Source: UBA1858 sp963976865
Lineage (GTDB): Bacteria > Pseudomonadota > Gammaproteobacteria > UBA4575
Direction: 5' to 3'
DNA: 64,000 bases
Assembly (NCBI GenBank): GCA_963976865.1
Contig: CAXBLY010000010.1
Location: forward strand, 23,454-87,453
Of this stretch, positions 51,558 through 60,855 are shown piece after piece. Both the position numbers and the translations under genes were made by a program. The notes below the pieces were generated by a model. The model searched no databases. It worked only from the letters and a program-made list of their open reading frames with translations, and was not told where the DNA came from. Every line of letters begins with the position of its first letter. Position 1 is the stretch's first letter.

Positions 51558-51956
51558 GGGTTAATCCTTTTCTTTGTTGGAAGTATAAAGCTGAGTACTT
51601 TTATACGCCCTGGCAAATTATTTATCTAATGTATTATATCTATCATAATATTCGATTTTATAAATGAATATGGATTGTCCATAATACTTCAGTGAGCTCA
51701 ATCTTAAATGATCTAAAGCATGATTGACTATTGCTGTTTGGACATGATTTGGTCTGAGTTAAGTGTTGTACAAGCAGTGTTTAGATTCATTGGCAAGTGT
51801 GAACAATTCATACGATCGGCAGATTCACCAAGCCGAAAATTTGTCCAGTTAAATGTTTGCATGTATGCAATATAACATTGCATATTTTGGGAATTTACTT
51901 GCGTATGTGCAATCAATATTCTGTTCGCACAAATCAGATCAACACGGGAATTTATT
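51558..51956. other. AT-rich divergent region between katG and VOC gene
   Basis: About 400 bases hold the promoters of both genes. A perfect 7-bp inverted repeat, ATGCAAT-ATAAC-ATTGCAT at 51865-51883, lies about 75 bases before the VOC start and could be an operator. No gene is visible. Confidence 0.45.
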
Positions 51957-52451
51957 ATGAATCGATTAGAACATGTAAACCTGGTAGTTAAAGACATCGG
52001 TGCAACGCTGGAATTTATCAAGACAGCTTTTCCTGAGTGGAGAGTGCGCGCTAAAGGAACCAATCAGTGGAGTGGCAAGCAGCGTAACTGGTTGCATGTA
52101 GGGGATGAGAACTACTACATAACACTTAACGATGGTGCCGAAGGTGACATGCGGGATTTGTCCGGACATGCTCCCGGCCTTGCGCATCTGGGTTTTGCGG
52201 TTGATGATGTGGACGCAATCGTTAGCAGATTAGAGAGTAAAGGTTTTTTTGCCAGAATTAAGGACACCGAGCACCCTTTCCGCAAAACATATTATTATGT
52301 GGATCCTGCAGGTTTTGAGTTTGAGTTTATGCAGTACCTGAGTGATAAAGATGAACAGCGTAATCAATATACGTCAACAGGTACGACACAGGTCAGTTCT
52401 GAAACTGTGAATCCCGTAAATCATCAACCAGGCACTTATGCATCTTGCTAA
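51957..52451 (+). CDS. VOC family (glyoxalase-like) protein
   Basis: This 164-aa single-module glyoxalase/bleomycin-resistance fold protein opens with RLEHVNLVVKDIGATLEFI. It has an HAPGLAHLGFAVDDVDAIV turn and ends the fold with YYYVDPAGFEFEFMQYL. His and Glu residues at the usual metal positions are seen (H7, H~79, E~123). The substrate is unknown. The last ~30 residues are polar and disordered. A perfect hairpin terminator follows. Confidence 0.88.
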   Translation: MNRLEHVNLVVKDIGATLEFIKTAFPEWRVRAKGTNQWSGKQRNWLHVGDENYYITLNDGAEGDMRDLSGHAPGLAHLGFAVDDVDAIVSRLESKGFFARIKDTEHPFRKTYYYVDPAGFEFEFMQYLSDKDEQRNQYTSTGTTQVSSETVNPVNHQPGTYASC

Positions 52452-52506
52452 GAGTGTTCAGGGTTTGCCGGGTCATTGATGATGATTTCTATTGTTATTG
52501 TTTATG

Positions 52507-52544
52507 TTTAAGTACCAGCAAGTTTAAGCTTGCTGGTACTTAAA
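52507..52544. terminator. Bidirectional terminator with 16-bp perfect stem
   Basis: The arms TTTAAGTACCAGCAAG and CTTGCTGGTACTTAAA surround TTTAAG. It sits between the convergent VOC and alpha/beta hydrolase genes and is flanked by A and T runs. Confidence 0.82.
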
Positions 52545-52556
52545 TTATTATTGCTG

Positions 52557-53510
52557 TTACTCTTTTCGCGTTAGTTTGTCCAGAAACGCACGTATTTTTT
52601 TGTTAATGAATACATGCTCCTCTTCCAGGGGAAAATGACCAGTGTCAAGAATGTTGAAATCAATATCTTTCACATCACGCTTGTAGGCTTCGGCACCAGC
52701 GGCAGGAAAAAAGGCATCGTTCTTTCCCCAGACAATCAGTATTGGTGGTTGATTGTCGCGTAAGTATTGCTGCCACTGAGGATAGCGCTTTAGGTTGTTT
52801 TGATAGTCAAAGAACATATCCAGTTGCATGCGATGCTGGCCTGCACGTGCAAACTTTGCAATATCGAGATTCCAGCTGTCAGGATTGATCGCATCTGGAT
52901 TACGTGTGCCATGTGTGTACTGCCATTTCAGTCCTTCATCACTGAATATTTGTGCGGCAATCTTTTTCTCCAGCTGTGGATTGTTTTTATTGGCCCAGTA
53001 CTGAATGATCGGTGCCCAGGTTTCTTTGTTTATTCCTTCCTCGTAAGCATTGCCGTTCATAACAATAAACCCCTTAACTTTACCGGGGTGCCTGGTGGCA
53101 ATGCGAAATCCAACTGGCGCACCATAATCCTGAATCATCAACACATAGTTGTTTACTTTGCGCTGAATAAGGAATTTATCAATCGTGTCGGCAATATTAT
53201 CAAACGTGTAGGTGTAATCATCCACATCAGGGAAACTGCTGTCTCCAAACCCCGGGAAGTCAGGAGCTATCAGGTAATACTCATCGCCTAACGCTGCAAG
53301 CACTTCGCGATACTGGTGAGAGGAATGAGGAAAACCATGTAAAAGCACAACAGCCTGTTTGGATGGGTCACCGGCCTCCCGATAAAAAATATCAAGACCG
53401 TCTATGTTCTCCGAACCGTAACGCACACTCGCATTGTGGGCGTTCACGCCAGAGAAAATTGTCGCAGCAGTCAAGCCTGCGAGTAAAAGACCTTTAAAGT
53501 TTGTAGTCAT
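52557..53510 (-). CDS. Exported alpha/beta hydrolase with Asp nucleophile
   Basis: This 317-aa protein has a signal peptide (residues 1-24, GVNA cleavage) and a haloalkane dehalogenase/epoxide hydrolase-like fold. Visible are HGFPHSSH at 58-65, the nucleophile elbow QDYGAP with Asp128, the acid region GKNDAFFPAAG and a final His in TGHFPLEEE. The Asp nucleophile favours epoxide or haloalkane cleavage over ester hydrolysis. AAGGA lies seven bases before the ATG. It is divergent from the CGNR regulator. Confidence 0.87.
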   Translation of the reverse strand: MTTNFKGLLLAGLTAATIFSGVNAHNASVRYGSENIDGLDIFYREAGDPSKQAVVLLHGFPHSSHQYREVLAALGDEYYLIAPDFPGFGDSSFPDVDDYTYTFDNIADTIDKFLIQRKVNNYVLMIQDYGAPVGFRIATRHPGKVKGFIVMNGNAYEEGINKETWAPIIQYWANKNNPQLEKKIAAQIFSDEGLKWQYTHGTRNPDAINPDSWNLDIAKFARAGQHRMQLDMFFDYQNNLKRYPQWQQYLRDNQPPILIVWGKNDAFFPAAGAEAYKRDVKDIDFNILDTGHFPLEEEHVFINKKIRAFLDKLTRKE

Positions 53511-53606
53511 GTTGCATTCCTTTATATAACCGTTAAAAATATATTTAAGAGGTTATATTAACCCATAGAATTGACTAACCAGTCAATAGGCAATATAGTG
53601 GTTAGC

Positions 53607-54179
53607 ATGAAAACCGACGAAAGGGTGTTCCCCTATATTGGAAATAATCTGGCGATAGACTTTCTCAACACAGAGATTGCTGATCGGGGGGGAATCATTG
53701 AATTGCTAGCCAGTCCAAAAGACATGTACGTCTGGTGTCAGGCTGCGGGTTTGGCTGTAGACAAGACTGTGCGGAATGCAGAATTATCTCAGGTGCTGGA
53801 ATTCCGGAATGCACTGAAGTCAATATTTGTAGCAGTGCTGGATAAACAACCGATACCTCAAAAGTCATTAAGTATGGTTAATCAGCATTTACTGAATGAT
53901 TCCAGAGAACAGCAACTTAAATGTAATGATGGAAAGATTGAACTGCAACCTGCGCAAAAAAAACTTTCCATTGAAAGTGTGCTTGGTCGAATTGCCAGTG
54001 AAGCTGCATCACTGTTGTGTTCACAGCAGCTGGATAAATTAAAAAAATGTGCTAATCCGAAATGTGTTTTGATGTTTCTGGATACGTCAAAATCAGGCAG
54101 GCGTCGCTGGTGCAGTATGGATGTATGTGGAAATCGGGCTAAAGCCGCCAGTCATTATATCAATTCCAGGCAGGAATAA
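53607..54179 (+). CDS. ABATE/CGNR zinc-finger transcription regulator
   Basis: This 190-aa regulator starts VFPYIGNNLAIDFLNTEI (ABATE domain) and ends with the CGNR zinc finger: KKCANPKCVLMFLDTSKS, then WCSMDVCGNRAKAASHY. The CGNR finger binds DNA, and the ABATE part senses stress or small molecules. I use the ATG at 53607; the longer TTG frame from 53571 adds 12 residues before the conserved start. It lies next to the divergent exported hydrolase gene, which it may control. Confidence 0.83.
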   Translation: MKTDERVFPYIGNNLAIDFLNTEIADRGGIIELLASPKDMYVWCQAAGLAVDKTVRNAELSQVLEFRNALKSIFVAVLDKQPIPQKSLSMVNQHLLNDSREQQLKCNDGKIELQPAQKKLSIESVLGRIASEAASLLCSQQLDKLKKCANPKCVLMFLDTSKSGRRRWCSMDVCGNRAKAASHYINSRQE

Positions 54180-54265
54180 AGTATGAGTAAATGCATCGAC
54201 AAATGGATGCATGAAATTTTCTGGGTGTTGTTAGTTTAACTATGTTTGACGAGGCTTGTAGAATA

Positions 54266-54299
54266 ACCTCATCCAGACAACTATGTGACTGGATGAGGT
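54266..54299. terminator. Hairpin between CGNR gene and phoX
   Basis: Perfect 11-bp arms ACCTCATCCAG and CTGGATGAGGT surround a 12-nt loop. It lies between convergent genes, 87 bases after the CGNR stop and 22 before the PhoX stop. Confidence 0.6.
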
Positions 54300-54320
54300 G
54301 ATTTCTGACAGGAGTATTAT

Positions 54321-56261
54321 CTAGGAACCGATAATGCCTCCATTCTTTCGGGTAATGACGACGGTGGCATCTCTTGGAACTGCGCCACTTCCTGATGGTG
54401 CAGGGAAGTTACTTGTTGAAGGATCCCCATTTCCAGGATGCTGTATATTGATAAACATTGTCTTTTGATCTGGTGTTATGGCAATACCTGTTATTTCACA
54501 AGAAGGTACTCCAGTGAATAAACGCCTGATCTCACCGGTCGCTGTGTCAGCCACAAGCATCTGATTATTTAGCCCGTCTTTCTGGCCGCCATCTGTTTGT
54601 ATGAACAAGCGTCCATCCGGATCTGCCCAAAGCCCGTCAGGGTCAGCAAAACTTTGTTCGGTACCATGGGTGTCTTCTGCGAACAGAAATATATCCCAGG
54701 TAAACATTGTTCCGGAGTGACCAGCCGTTTCATGCCAGCGAATGATGTGACCATCAGAGTTTGGAGTGCGAGGATTGGCGCCATTCGGGCCGCTGTCAAC
54801 CAGTCGACCATTGATATCCCTGAATCCGGTATTGTTACGTCCAGAATTATTGGTCAAAGCCATGTATACCTGATCATCTGCACCAATAGTCACCCACTCA
54901 GGCCGGTCCATTGGTGTGGCACCAACAATATCGGCTGCAATTCGAGTATGAATCAGCATTTCTCCCAGGTCGTTGAATTCTGCTGCAAGGTCAGGGTTGT
55001 CCAGTGTTAATGGCAGCCACTCACCATTACCATCGTCATAAAAACGTGCTACATAAAGTGTTCCGCGGTCCAGAGGACTTTCACCGTTACTGCGCATGGT
55101 GCGCCAGTCTTCTGCTGATACAAATTTGTAAACGTAGTCGAATGATTCATCATCCCCGTTATACACAACGATTCGACCATCATCTGCGACATGCACTGTT
55201 GCACCCTCATTCTTTTTGCGACCAAGTGCCGTACGTTTGACTGGAACCTGATTAGGATCCATTGGGTCAATTTCGACAACCCAGCCGAAACGATTTGGTT
55301 CATTGACATAGTCAGGGTCAGTCAAATCGAATCGTTTATCAAACAGATGCCAGTAGTAGTCAAAACCATCTGCATCAAACCCGTAACGACGTTGTCTTGG
55401 CGTGGGTTCAAACGAAGGGTCTCCTGATGGAGGATTTCCAGTACCAAAGTAGCCATTAAAGTTTTCTTCACATGTGAGATAGGTTCCCCATGGGGTATAT
55501 CCCATAGCGCAGTTGTTTACAGTCCCAAGTGGTACATTTCCCGCGGGGTTTTCCAATAGGGGGTGGCCCGCCGCAGGTCCACTAAAAGTCACGGGAGTAT
55601 TAACATGAATGCGTCGCCCCAGATCTCCTTTTACAGTACGCCACTTTCCATTTCTTTTGCGTTTTAGTTCTACGATAGACACGCCATGTGCGTGTTGGGA
55701 AACACGAACATCTTCAAGGCTTTCAGGCACGCTTTTTCTTAGCACCTGGAAATTTGTTCCAAACTCGTTATTCATGCATAGCACGCCTTCCTCATTGCCC
55801 GGGCCGTAACCTAAATGGCGACCTTTCCATGGATTTCTTTCATTGTTATCGTCCCAGCCGAAACGTTTCTTGCTGTTATCGCGTATAGGGAAATACCACA
55901 TTCCGTCGTGTCCGATCCCTATTTGTCTGGTTTGCATCTCTGCATCGACAGGGATGTTGAAGCTGGGGCCACCGGGTTCAATGGGGTCTCCCCAGGGCAG
56001 GATGACATCGTATTCATAATCTGCAGAGATGGCAGGTTCGAGTCCGCCACCTTCAGCAAGAGAGACGGGCGCGAATCCGATAAGTGATTTTGGCCATTTT
56101 TTAGCGAACGCTTCGTTGGTTGTAAGTGTTCCTAAAAAACCTGTTGAAACAGCAGCAACGACACTGCCCTGTAATATTTTTCTTCGCTGTAAATTGACTT
56201 CCAGGATTTCCTGAAAAGGACGGTTGTCAGAGTGGTTGCTGATTTTGTTATCATCTTTCAT
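54321..56261 (-). CDS. phoX: PhoX family alkaline phosphatase, Tat-exported
   Basis: This 646-aa protein of the PhoX/DUF839 family, a calcium/iron-dependent periplasmic phosphatase. A twin-arginine signal is seen in LQRRKILQGSVVAAVSTGFL at about residues 25-44. The beta-propeller core is complete: MNNEFGTNFQVLR, CAMGYTPWGTYLTCEENFN, RFGWVVEIDPMDP, GGQKDGLNNQML and CEITGIAITPDQKTMFINI. The cysteine of the EENFNGYFG segment is also present. A Pho-box-like site lies just upstream. Confidence 0.9.
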   Translation of the reverse strand: MKDDNKISNHSDNRPFQEILEVNLQRRKILQGSVVAAVSTGFLGTLTTNEAFAKKWPKSLIGFAPVSLAEGGGLEPAISADYEYDVILPWGDPIEPGGPSFNIPVDAEMQTRQIGIGHDGMWYFPIRDNSKKRFGWDDNNERNPWKGRHLGYGPGNEEGVLCMNNEFGTNFQVLRKSVPESLEDVRVSQHAHGVSIVELKRKRNGKWRTVKGDLGRRIHVNTPVTFSGPAAGHPLLENPAGNVPLGTVNNCAMGYTPWGTYLTCEENFNGYFGTGNPPSGDPSFEPTPRQRRYGFDADGFDYYWHLFDKRFDLTDPDYVNEPNRFGWVVEIDPMDPNQVPVKRTALGRKKNEGATVHVADDGRIVVYNGDDESFDYVYKFVSAEDWRTMRSNGESPLDRGTLYVARFYDDGNGEWLPLTLDNPDLAAEFNDLGEMLIHTRIAADIVGATPMDRPEWVTIGADDQVYMALTNNSGRNNTGFRDINGRLVDSGPNGANPRTPNSDGHIIRWHETAGHSGTMFTWDIFLFAEDTHGTEQSFADPDGLWADPDGRLFIQTDGGQKDGLNNQMLVADTATGEIRRLFTGVPSCEITGIAITPDQKTMFINIQHPGNGDPSTSNFPAPSGSGAVPRDATVVITRKNGGIIGS

Positions 56262-56866
56262 GTTGAATGCTCCAGTATAAGGTTTTGTACTTTTTACTGT
56301 GCATAAATTTCATGGGCATGAAAATTACATGACATATTTATTTCATTTTTATGACTGACTAAGCTCATAAAGTGCCAGTTCGAAATTCTATTATTTAATG
56401 CTCATAATGTTGTTGTAATGGTTATATGTGGCTTTAATTATTATATCGGGCAAATGCAAAATCTGTATAGGCGTAATTGGGAAACCAGATCAAAAGTGAT
56501 CTGTGTTAATCGCATTCACTTATGCAATTGTTATTTTATTTAGTTGAACTAAATTTATGAATATGTATCTAAACAAGTGTGAAATTAATGTTTCGCAGAA
56601 TGCTTAAATAATCTGAATAATTACTGAGGTAAACAAAACTGATGGTTAAGTTACACATATGTGCTGGAGATTTAAACTGTAGATACTCTGCAGAACTATT
56701 AATGCTACTTCTTTGCACGACTGGTATTTTCGGATTGGGTATTTTCTTGTTCTAGTACGAAAATCAGGCTTCTGGTTCTGTTCATTTTTTCCTGTAAAAG
56801 TGAACGGGCCAACAGCTTTATTTAAGTAAGCGTTGTACTTGGCGCATGAAGTTACTTTTAGAGTAA
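56262..56866. other. AT-rich region upstream of phoX
   Basis: About 600 bases hold the phoX promoter region. A weak minus-strand frame (56646-56882) overlaps the gene to its right and lacks a ribosome site, so I do not call it. I see no RNA gene or repeat. Confidence 0.4.
56318..56335 (-). promoter_or_regulatory. Pho-box-like site upstream of phoX
   Basis: On the minus strand ATGTCAT and TTTTCAT, four bases apart, match 11 of 14 positions of two direct CTGTCAT half-boxes. It lies about 57 bases before the phoX start. PhoB control is inferred. Confidence 0.35.
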
Positions 56867-57283
56867 TTACATGGAGACGCATGAGCCAAGTGTAACTACA
56901 ACAGAGTTTCTGTTTTTCCTGGTGCTATGTACATATGGTTCTGTATTGGTAAGTGAGAACTTCATAGTGCTCATATTAAAAATGAAGTCGCCGCTTGCTT
57001 TACAGTTGAGTACATCTTCTGAGGGGGTTTCACATGAGTCGTATTCGTATTCATCCTGGTATTCATACACTGACCACTTGCCGCTTTTATACTTGACAAG
57101 AAAGGTGGCATCGGGAGTGAATCTTTCACGTATCCATCGGCCATTTTTGTAATCATAGCCGCTGGACTCTTCGGTTGAGCATAAATAGGTTTTATCTACT
57201 GGTGCAGGAGAATTCTCATTAGCTGCATCTTCAGCCAATAGCGCGTGTGATAATAGTAATAATAAAACAGGTATGAATTTCAT
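56867..57283 (-). CDS. Small exported protein, unrecognised
   Basis: This 138-aa protein has a clear signal peptide (FIPVLLLLLSHALLAEDAAN, cleavage after LLA). The mature part has five cysteines (YLCSTEESS, DSCETPSEDVLNC, LGSCVSM), suggesting disulfides, and is rich in Asp, Glu, Tyr and Ser. I do not recognise a family. It starts at 57283 with no strong ribosome site. Confidence 0.6.
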   Translation of the reverse strand: MKFIPVLLLLLSHALLAEDAANENSPAPVDKTYLCSTEESSGYDYKNGRWIRERFTPDATFLVKYKSGKWSVYEYQDEYEYDSCETPSEDVLNCKASGDFIFNMSTMKFSLTNTEPYVHSTRKNRNSVVVTLGSCVSM

Positions 57284-57846
57284 GTTAATACGTTAGTTTG
57301 TGTTTCATGGATTCCTGCATGTATTAAATGCACCTTGACTGTGATTTTCAGGTAAACAATGATATCTGCCGGTCTGGAAATCAACATTAGCTTATATAAG
57401 TGTATATCAAATGCATGATTTTCTTAAGGTAGCACATTAGCGCCTGAACTGTCGTCTAAAGTCCTGCTTGTCCAGTATGCTGCGTAGTTTGAATAGTGGC
57501 GTGTACACAACAATGCTGGAAAATGGCAGATGCATTCTCTGGATACCGCTGATAGATGGCCTGTGTTAAAGAGCGGCGGCATTGTTTGTATAAGTCAGTA
57601 GTCAATCGGCCAGAACTGTTACTTCAGTGTGAATTAATGCCATGCCTCAATCTGACTTGAATTGGGACAAGCTGCATATATCCTGAAACGTTTTATTAAA
57701 CTCTGTGCGATAACCAGAATATTTTTGTTTAATCTGCACAGCTTGAAGTGGTTCACAGTATGTCAGGTTGTTTACTATTATCTATTGTTCCAAATTAATA
57801 CTCACTCAACTCAAGGTCGATCAGGCCTTTTCGAAACTTCAAACTT
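57284..57846. other. Intergenic region with nothing recognised
   Basis: About 560 bases lie between two divergent exported-protein genes. One weak plus-strand frame (57662-57850) has no ribosome site or family and is not called. I see no other feature. Confidence 0.4.
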
Positions 57847-58953
57847 ATGAATTTATTACCCAAATTTCCTGATTCCATTAAACATGCAATAAGCACGCTA
57901 ATTACCTGTGTCATTTTCGTGACTGCCAGTGCAAGTGGAGAAGTCACTCATACTGCACATATTGTTTCTGACATGCCTGCGAATAGCTGGCTGGAAATAC
58001 CCAACAGCCACTTGGCCAGTGTCGGTGCAGACCCGGAAAAATATCCTAATCTACAGGGATATATGGGGGTCGATGGTATTATAGCTTACAGTGGTGGTGT
58101 CTATGACAGTAAGCGGGATCGCCTGGTGGTTTGGGGAGGTGGTCACGCAGACTATCAGGGAAATGAGATTTATGCGTTTGATGTTTTCAGCCTCAAATGG
58201 GAAAGATTAACCGAGCCCAGTGAACCAAATCTGTGTGAACAGGTGAACAGTGATGGCACGCCTAATTCAAGACACACATATAATGGAATAGCTTATATCG
58301 AACATGCAGATCGAATGTTTGGTACGGGGGGTGCCTTGGCCTGCAATCCCGGGGGCTGTGGTGCAGATAAAACGTGGACATTTGATTTTGATTTATTGCA
58401 GTGGACCGATATGCAGCCGAAACAAACCCCAAGGACAGATTGCGAGAATGTGTCTGCGTATGATCCTGAGTCCGGTAAAGTGTGGTTGTTTGATGTTACA
58501 GGGCTCTGGTCATATCACTTCGATAAAAATAAGTGGAAACAGCATAATAATGCTTATCTTTCGAGTCGTACTGCCGTCGTGGATACAAAGCGCGGATTGT
58601 TGGTGGTGGTAGGTCAGGGAGAGGTAACTGCTTATGATGTTCGAGACGGAAATTACAGGAAGAAAGTCTGGGAAACTAGTGGCGCAGAAGCGCTAATAAA
58701 TGAAACATCTCCGGGACTTGCGTATGACCCTGTCAGCGACAGGATTGTTGGCTGGGCAGGAGGCTCAGTGTTCTCGCTTAACCCGGACACCAGGACATGG
58801 GTCGAGCATAAAGCCTCTGGTGGGCCAAATGCAGAATCACTCAACGATGTTTATGGACTGTGGCGTTATGTGCCAAGTCTTAATGCTTTTATTGTAATGC
58901 CAGGTACCAAGAAGAATATCTTTTTCTACAAACTGACAGATGATGAAGCGTAA
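57847..58953 (+). CDS. Exported kelch-like beta-propeller protein
   Basis: This 368-aa protein has an N-terminal signal (residues ~13-30, LITCVIFVTASASG) and then about five to six kelch-type repeats: GGVYDSKRDRLVVWGGGH, IYAFDVFSLKWERLTEP, MFGTGGALACN, WTFDFDLLQWTDMQP, VWLFDVTGLWSYHFDKNKW and a later SVFSLNPDTRTWVEH. These repeats form a beta-propeller and usually bind sugars or proteins outside the cell. Four cysteines cluster near repeats 3-4. It is monocistronic. Confidence 0.8.
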   Translation: MNLLPKFPDSIKHAISTLITCVIFVTASASGEVTHTAHIVSDMPANSWLEIPNSHLASVGADPEKYPNLQGYMGVDGIIAYSGGVYDSKRDRLVVWGGGHADYQGNEIYAFDVFSLKWERLTEPSEPNLCEQVNSDGTPNSRHTYNGIAYIEHADRMFGTGGALACNPGGCGADKTWTFDFDLLQWTDMQPKQTPRTDCENVSAYDPESGKVWLFDVTGLWSYHFDKNKWKQHNNAYLSSRTAVVDTKRGLLVVVGQGEVTAYDVRDGNYRKKVWETSGAEALINETSPGLAYDPVSDRIVGWAGGSVFSLNPDTRTWVEHKASGGPNAESLNDVYGLWRYVPSLNAFIVMPGTKKNIFFYKLTDDEA

Positions 58954-58985
58954 TTGAAAGACTATTCGCGATTATTGGCTGGAGA

Positions 58986-60269
58986 TTAACAGGGTTGTCC
59001 TGTTTTTTTCTGAATAAGCTTTTTATGAATGGCTTTTAGGAATGGTTTTAGACGTTGTAATAGATTGTGTCTGAATTGTTCAAGTGAGTAAGCAGCAAAT
59101 CCTACAGCGCCCCAGAACGTATGCGTATTAAAAGCCACAATACCTTTAATGATACGTCGCTCCTGGCACCATGATTTTTTATAGGCATCGTCAAACAGTC
59201 CGAAACTCAGTAATTTGGTCTGATCTGAATTAATTACGTGCTCAATCATATGTAACAGCAGTATTGAACTTGCCGAGTGTTCAGCATAGGTCGGATCGTA
59301 TGCTGACTTGGCAAATGTCGCTTTATTATTTGCGGCAATACATAACTCAACACTGGCAGGTTTGTCATCAATATATAAAACACCGAAACGCAGAGTGCCC
59401 TGTTGTGCGCACATGCGAATTAATCCGGGAGTAAAGTCTTCAAAGTAATTTGGTTCTTTCCAGCTTTTTGCGTAGACCTCATCGAACAAGGAGATGGCTT
59501 TTTCCGAGTCGCATTCCTGAGTAAGAATTTCAAAACGTACTGCATGTTTTTCCTGCAGTCGTCTTTTCTTTCTTAAAGTGCCTTTTCTTGTAGATTTGGA
59601 CCGGTTAGCCAGGTATTGCTCATAATCCAGATGTTCAGTGTTTTCCACCCAGTTAGAACAATATTCATAAACTGAAGATTTCATTCCGGCCTTGTTAAAG
59701 GTTTTGTGAAGAACGGGCAAGCTATTTGAATCGCTGGCAAATAAATTCAGATCAACCAGTGAGTGCTTGTCTTTTTTTAGTTGTGCAACTAAAGCATCAA
59801 TAGTGGCAGACAAGTTTTCATTTCTGTCTGTGTAAAGAAATGTATGAGAGTAACTTAAACAATTAGTTGTTCCGGCAATAGCCTTGTCTTTGACCCACCA
59901 GCCTTTTATTTTTGCGCCGTTTTGTGCCGCAGCTGTCACAATGAGCAATGCCTGAGGAGTGGATTCTGTATCGTTGGACTCTACTCCGTAAAAGCGGGGT
60001 CTGGCACCATTCTCCATGGTTGTGTCAAAAATGTTCTCAAGCCAGGCTCGACTTGAAAAGAAATCTTTTTTTGCGATATCGAGAAAGAATTGTTCATAGG
60101 ATTCGGGCAATGAATCCAGGTCGTCATATAAATTGACATGTAACTGTGTTGATAATGTTTTGTCGTTATTATTGCGGCTGCTGTAGGGGTAACTGCCGGT
60201 GACATACGAATGTCCAGTGTCAGCCAAGGTGTCGCCATTTCTCATGTAACCTGAGGCAATCTGTTTCAT
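58986..60269 (-). CDS. GNAT/FemAB-type acyltransferase
   Basis: This 427-aa cytoplasmic protein is of the GNAT/BioF2-like (CelD/BcsL) acetyltransferase type. Visible features are LYDDLDSLPESYEQFFLDIA, SKSTRKGTLRKKRRLQEK, FDEVYAKSWKEPNYFED, FGVLYIDDKPASVELCIA and AKSAYDPTYAEHSASSILL, which match the C-terminal GNAT domain. Proteins of this type act in polysaccharide or peptidoglycan modification. The nearby UDP-glucose dehydrogenase fits a polysaccharide role, but no glycosyltransferases are in the window. Confidence 0.78.
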   Translation of the reverse strand: MKQIASGYMRNGDTLADTGHSYVTGSYPYSSRNNNDKTLSTQLHVNLYDDLDSLPESYEQFFLDIAKKDFFSSRAWLENIFDTTMENGARPRFYGVESNDTESTPQALLIVTAAAQNGAKIKGWWVKDKAIAGTTNCLSYSHTFLYTDRNENLSATIDALVAQLKKDKHSLVDLNLFASDSNSLPVLHKTFNKAGMKSSVYEYCSNWVENTEHLDYEQYLANRSKSTRKGTLRKKRRLQEKHAVRFEILTQECDSEKAISLFDEVYAKSWKEPNYFEDFTPGLIRMCAQQGTLRFGVLYIDDKPASVELCIAANNKATFAKSAYDPTYAEHSASSILLLHMIEHVINSDQTKLLSFGLFDDAYKKSWCQERRIIKGIVAFNTHTFWGAVGFAAYSLEQFRHNLLQRLKPFLKAIHKKLIQKKTGQPC

Positions 60270-60355
60270 TACATTTCCAAGTGTGTGGCGTAGTTGAATA
60301 TTGAAAAGTTACAGTAAAGTAAATTCAATTTTAGTGACTTGCTGCTAGTTTTGGA

Positions 60356-60685
60356 TTATTTGTGTTCACACGGAAATTCTTCTGAGAACGCGGTGACCGC
60401 AAGGCTGGCAGCGGTGAAATGGAGCTGGTCCGGGTTGCTGGATAAATAACGTCTAAAAATGCGGCCTAGCAGTCCGCTTGAAACACCAGCGGGCATGCAG
60501 AATACAGAATTGTCCGCTTGAATGGCCAATAGCGCATAGCTGAATCCGTCACTGTATGCACTTGCAATAAGTGCGCACTGTACGTTGTCGCTACAAAATG
60601 CCAGCGCCATCTTTCCGCTCATGACTTTTGCCTGAGCCTCGCTAAAGCAAAGTAGCAGCAGAAGGCATAAAATTATTTTCTTCAT
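60356..60685 (-). CDS. Rap1a/Tai-like small exported protein
   Basis: This 109-aa exported protein has a signal peptide (KKIILCLLLLLCFSEAQA). The mature part resembles Rap1a/Tai immunity proteins: GFSYALLAIQ, FCMPAGVSSGLLGRIFRRYL, then PDQLHFTAASLAVTAFSEEF and a final Cys. Members neutralise type VI secretion amidases. I use the ATG at 60685, since the frame to 60727 adds unrelated residues. No toxin or secretion gene is nearby, so it is an orphan or a relative with another role. Confidence 0.6.
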   Translation of the reverse strand: MKKIILCLLLLLCFSEAQAKVMSGKMALAFCSDNVQCALIASAYSDGFSYALLAIQADNSVFCMPAGVSSGLLGRIFRRYLSSNPDQLHFTAASLAVTAFSEEFPCEHK

Positions 60686-60855
60686 ACTGTTATCTGTGTA
60701 GTTTCTACTTATAGTTTTGCCAAACATATCTTATTAATCTGTTTGACACTGTTTAACAGTTCACTAAATACATAATTTTATGTGGTTTGTTTGCTTGTAT
60801 GGGGTATAGGTTTGTGATTTGATCTGTACTGAATTTGAAAGTTGGGTAAAAATTG

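Noticed and set aside
56646..56882. Minus-strand frame of 78 aa
   Set aside because: No ribosome site, overlaps the end of the exported-protein gene, and no family is recognised with confidence.
57662..57850. Plus-strand frame of 62 aa
   Set aside because: No ribosome site, no family, and composition like the intergenic DNA around it.
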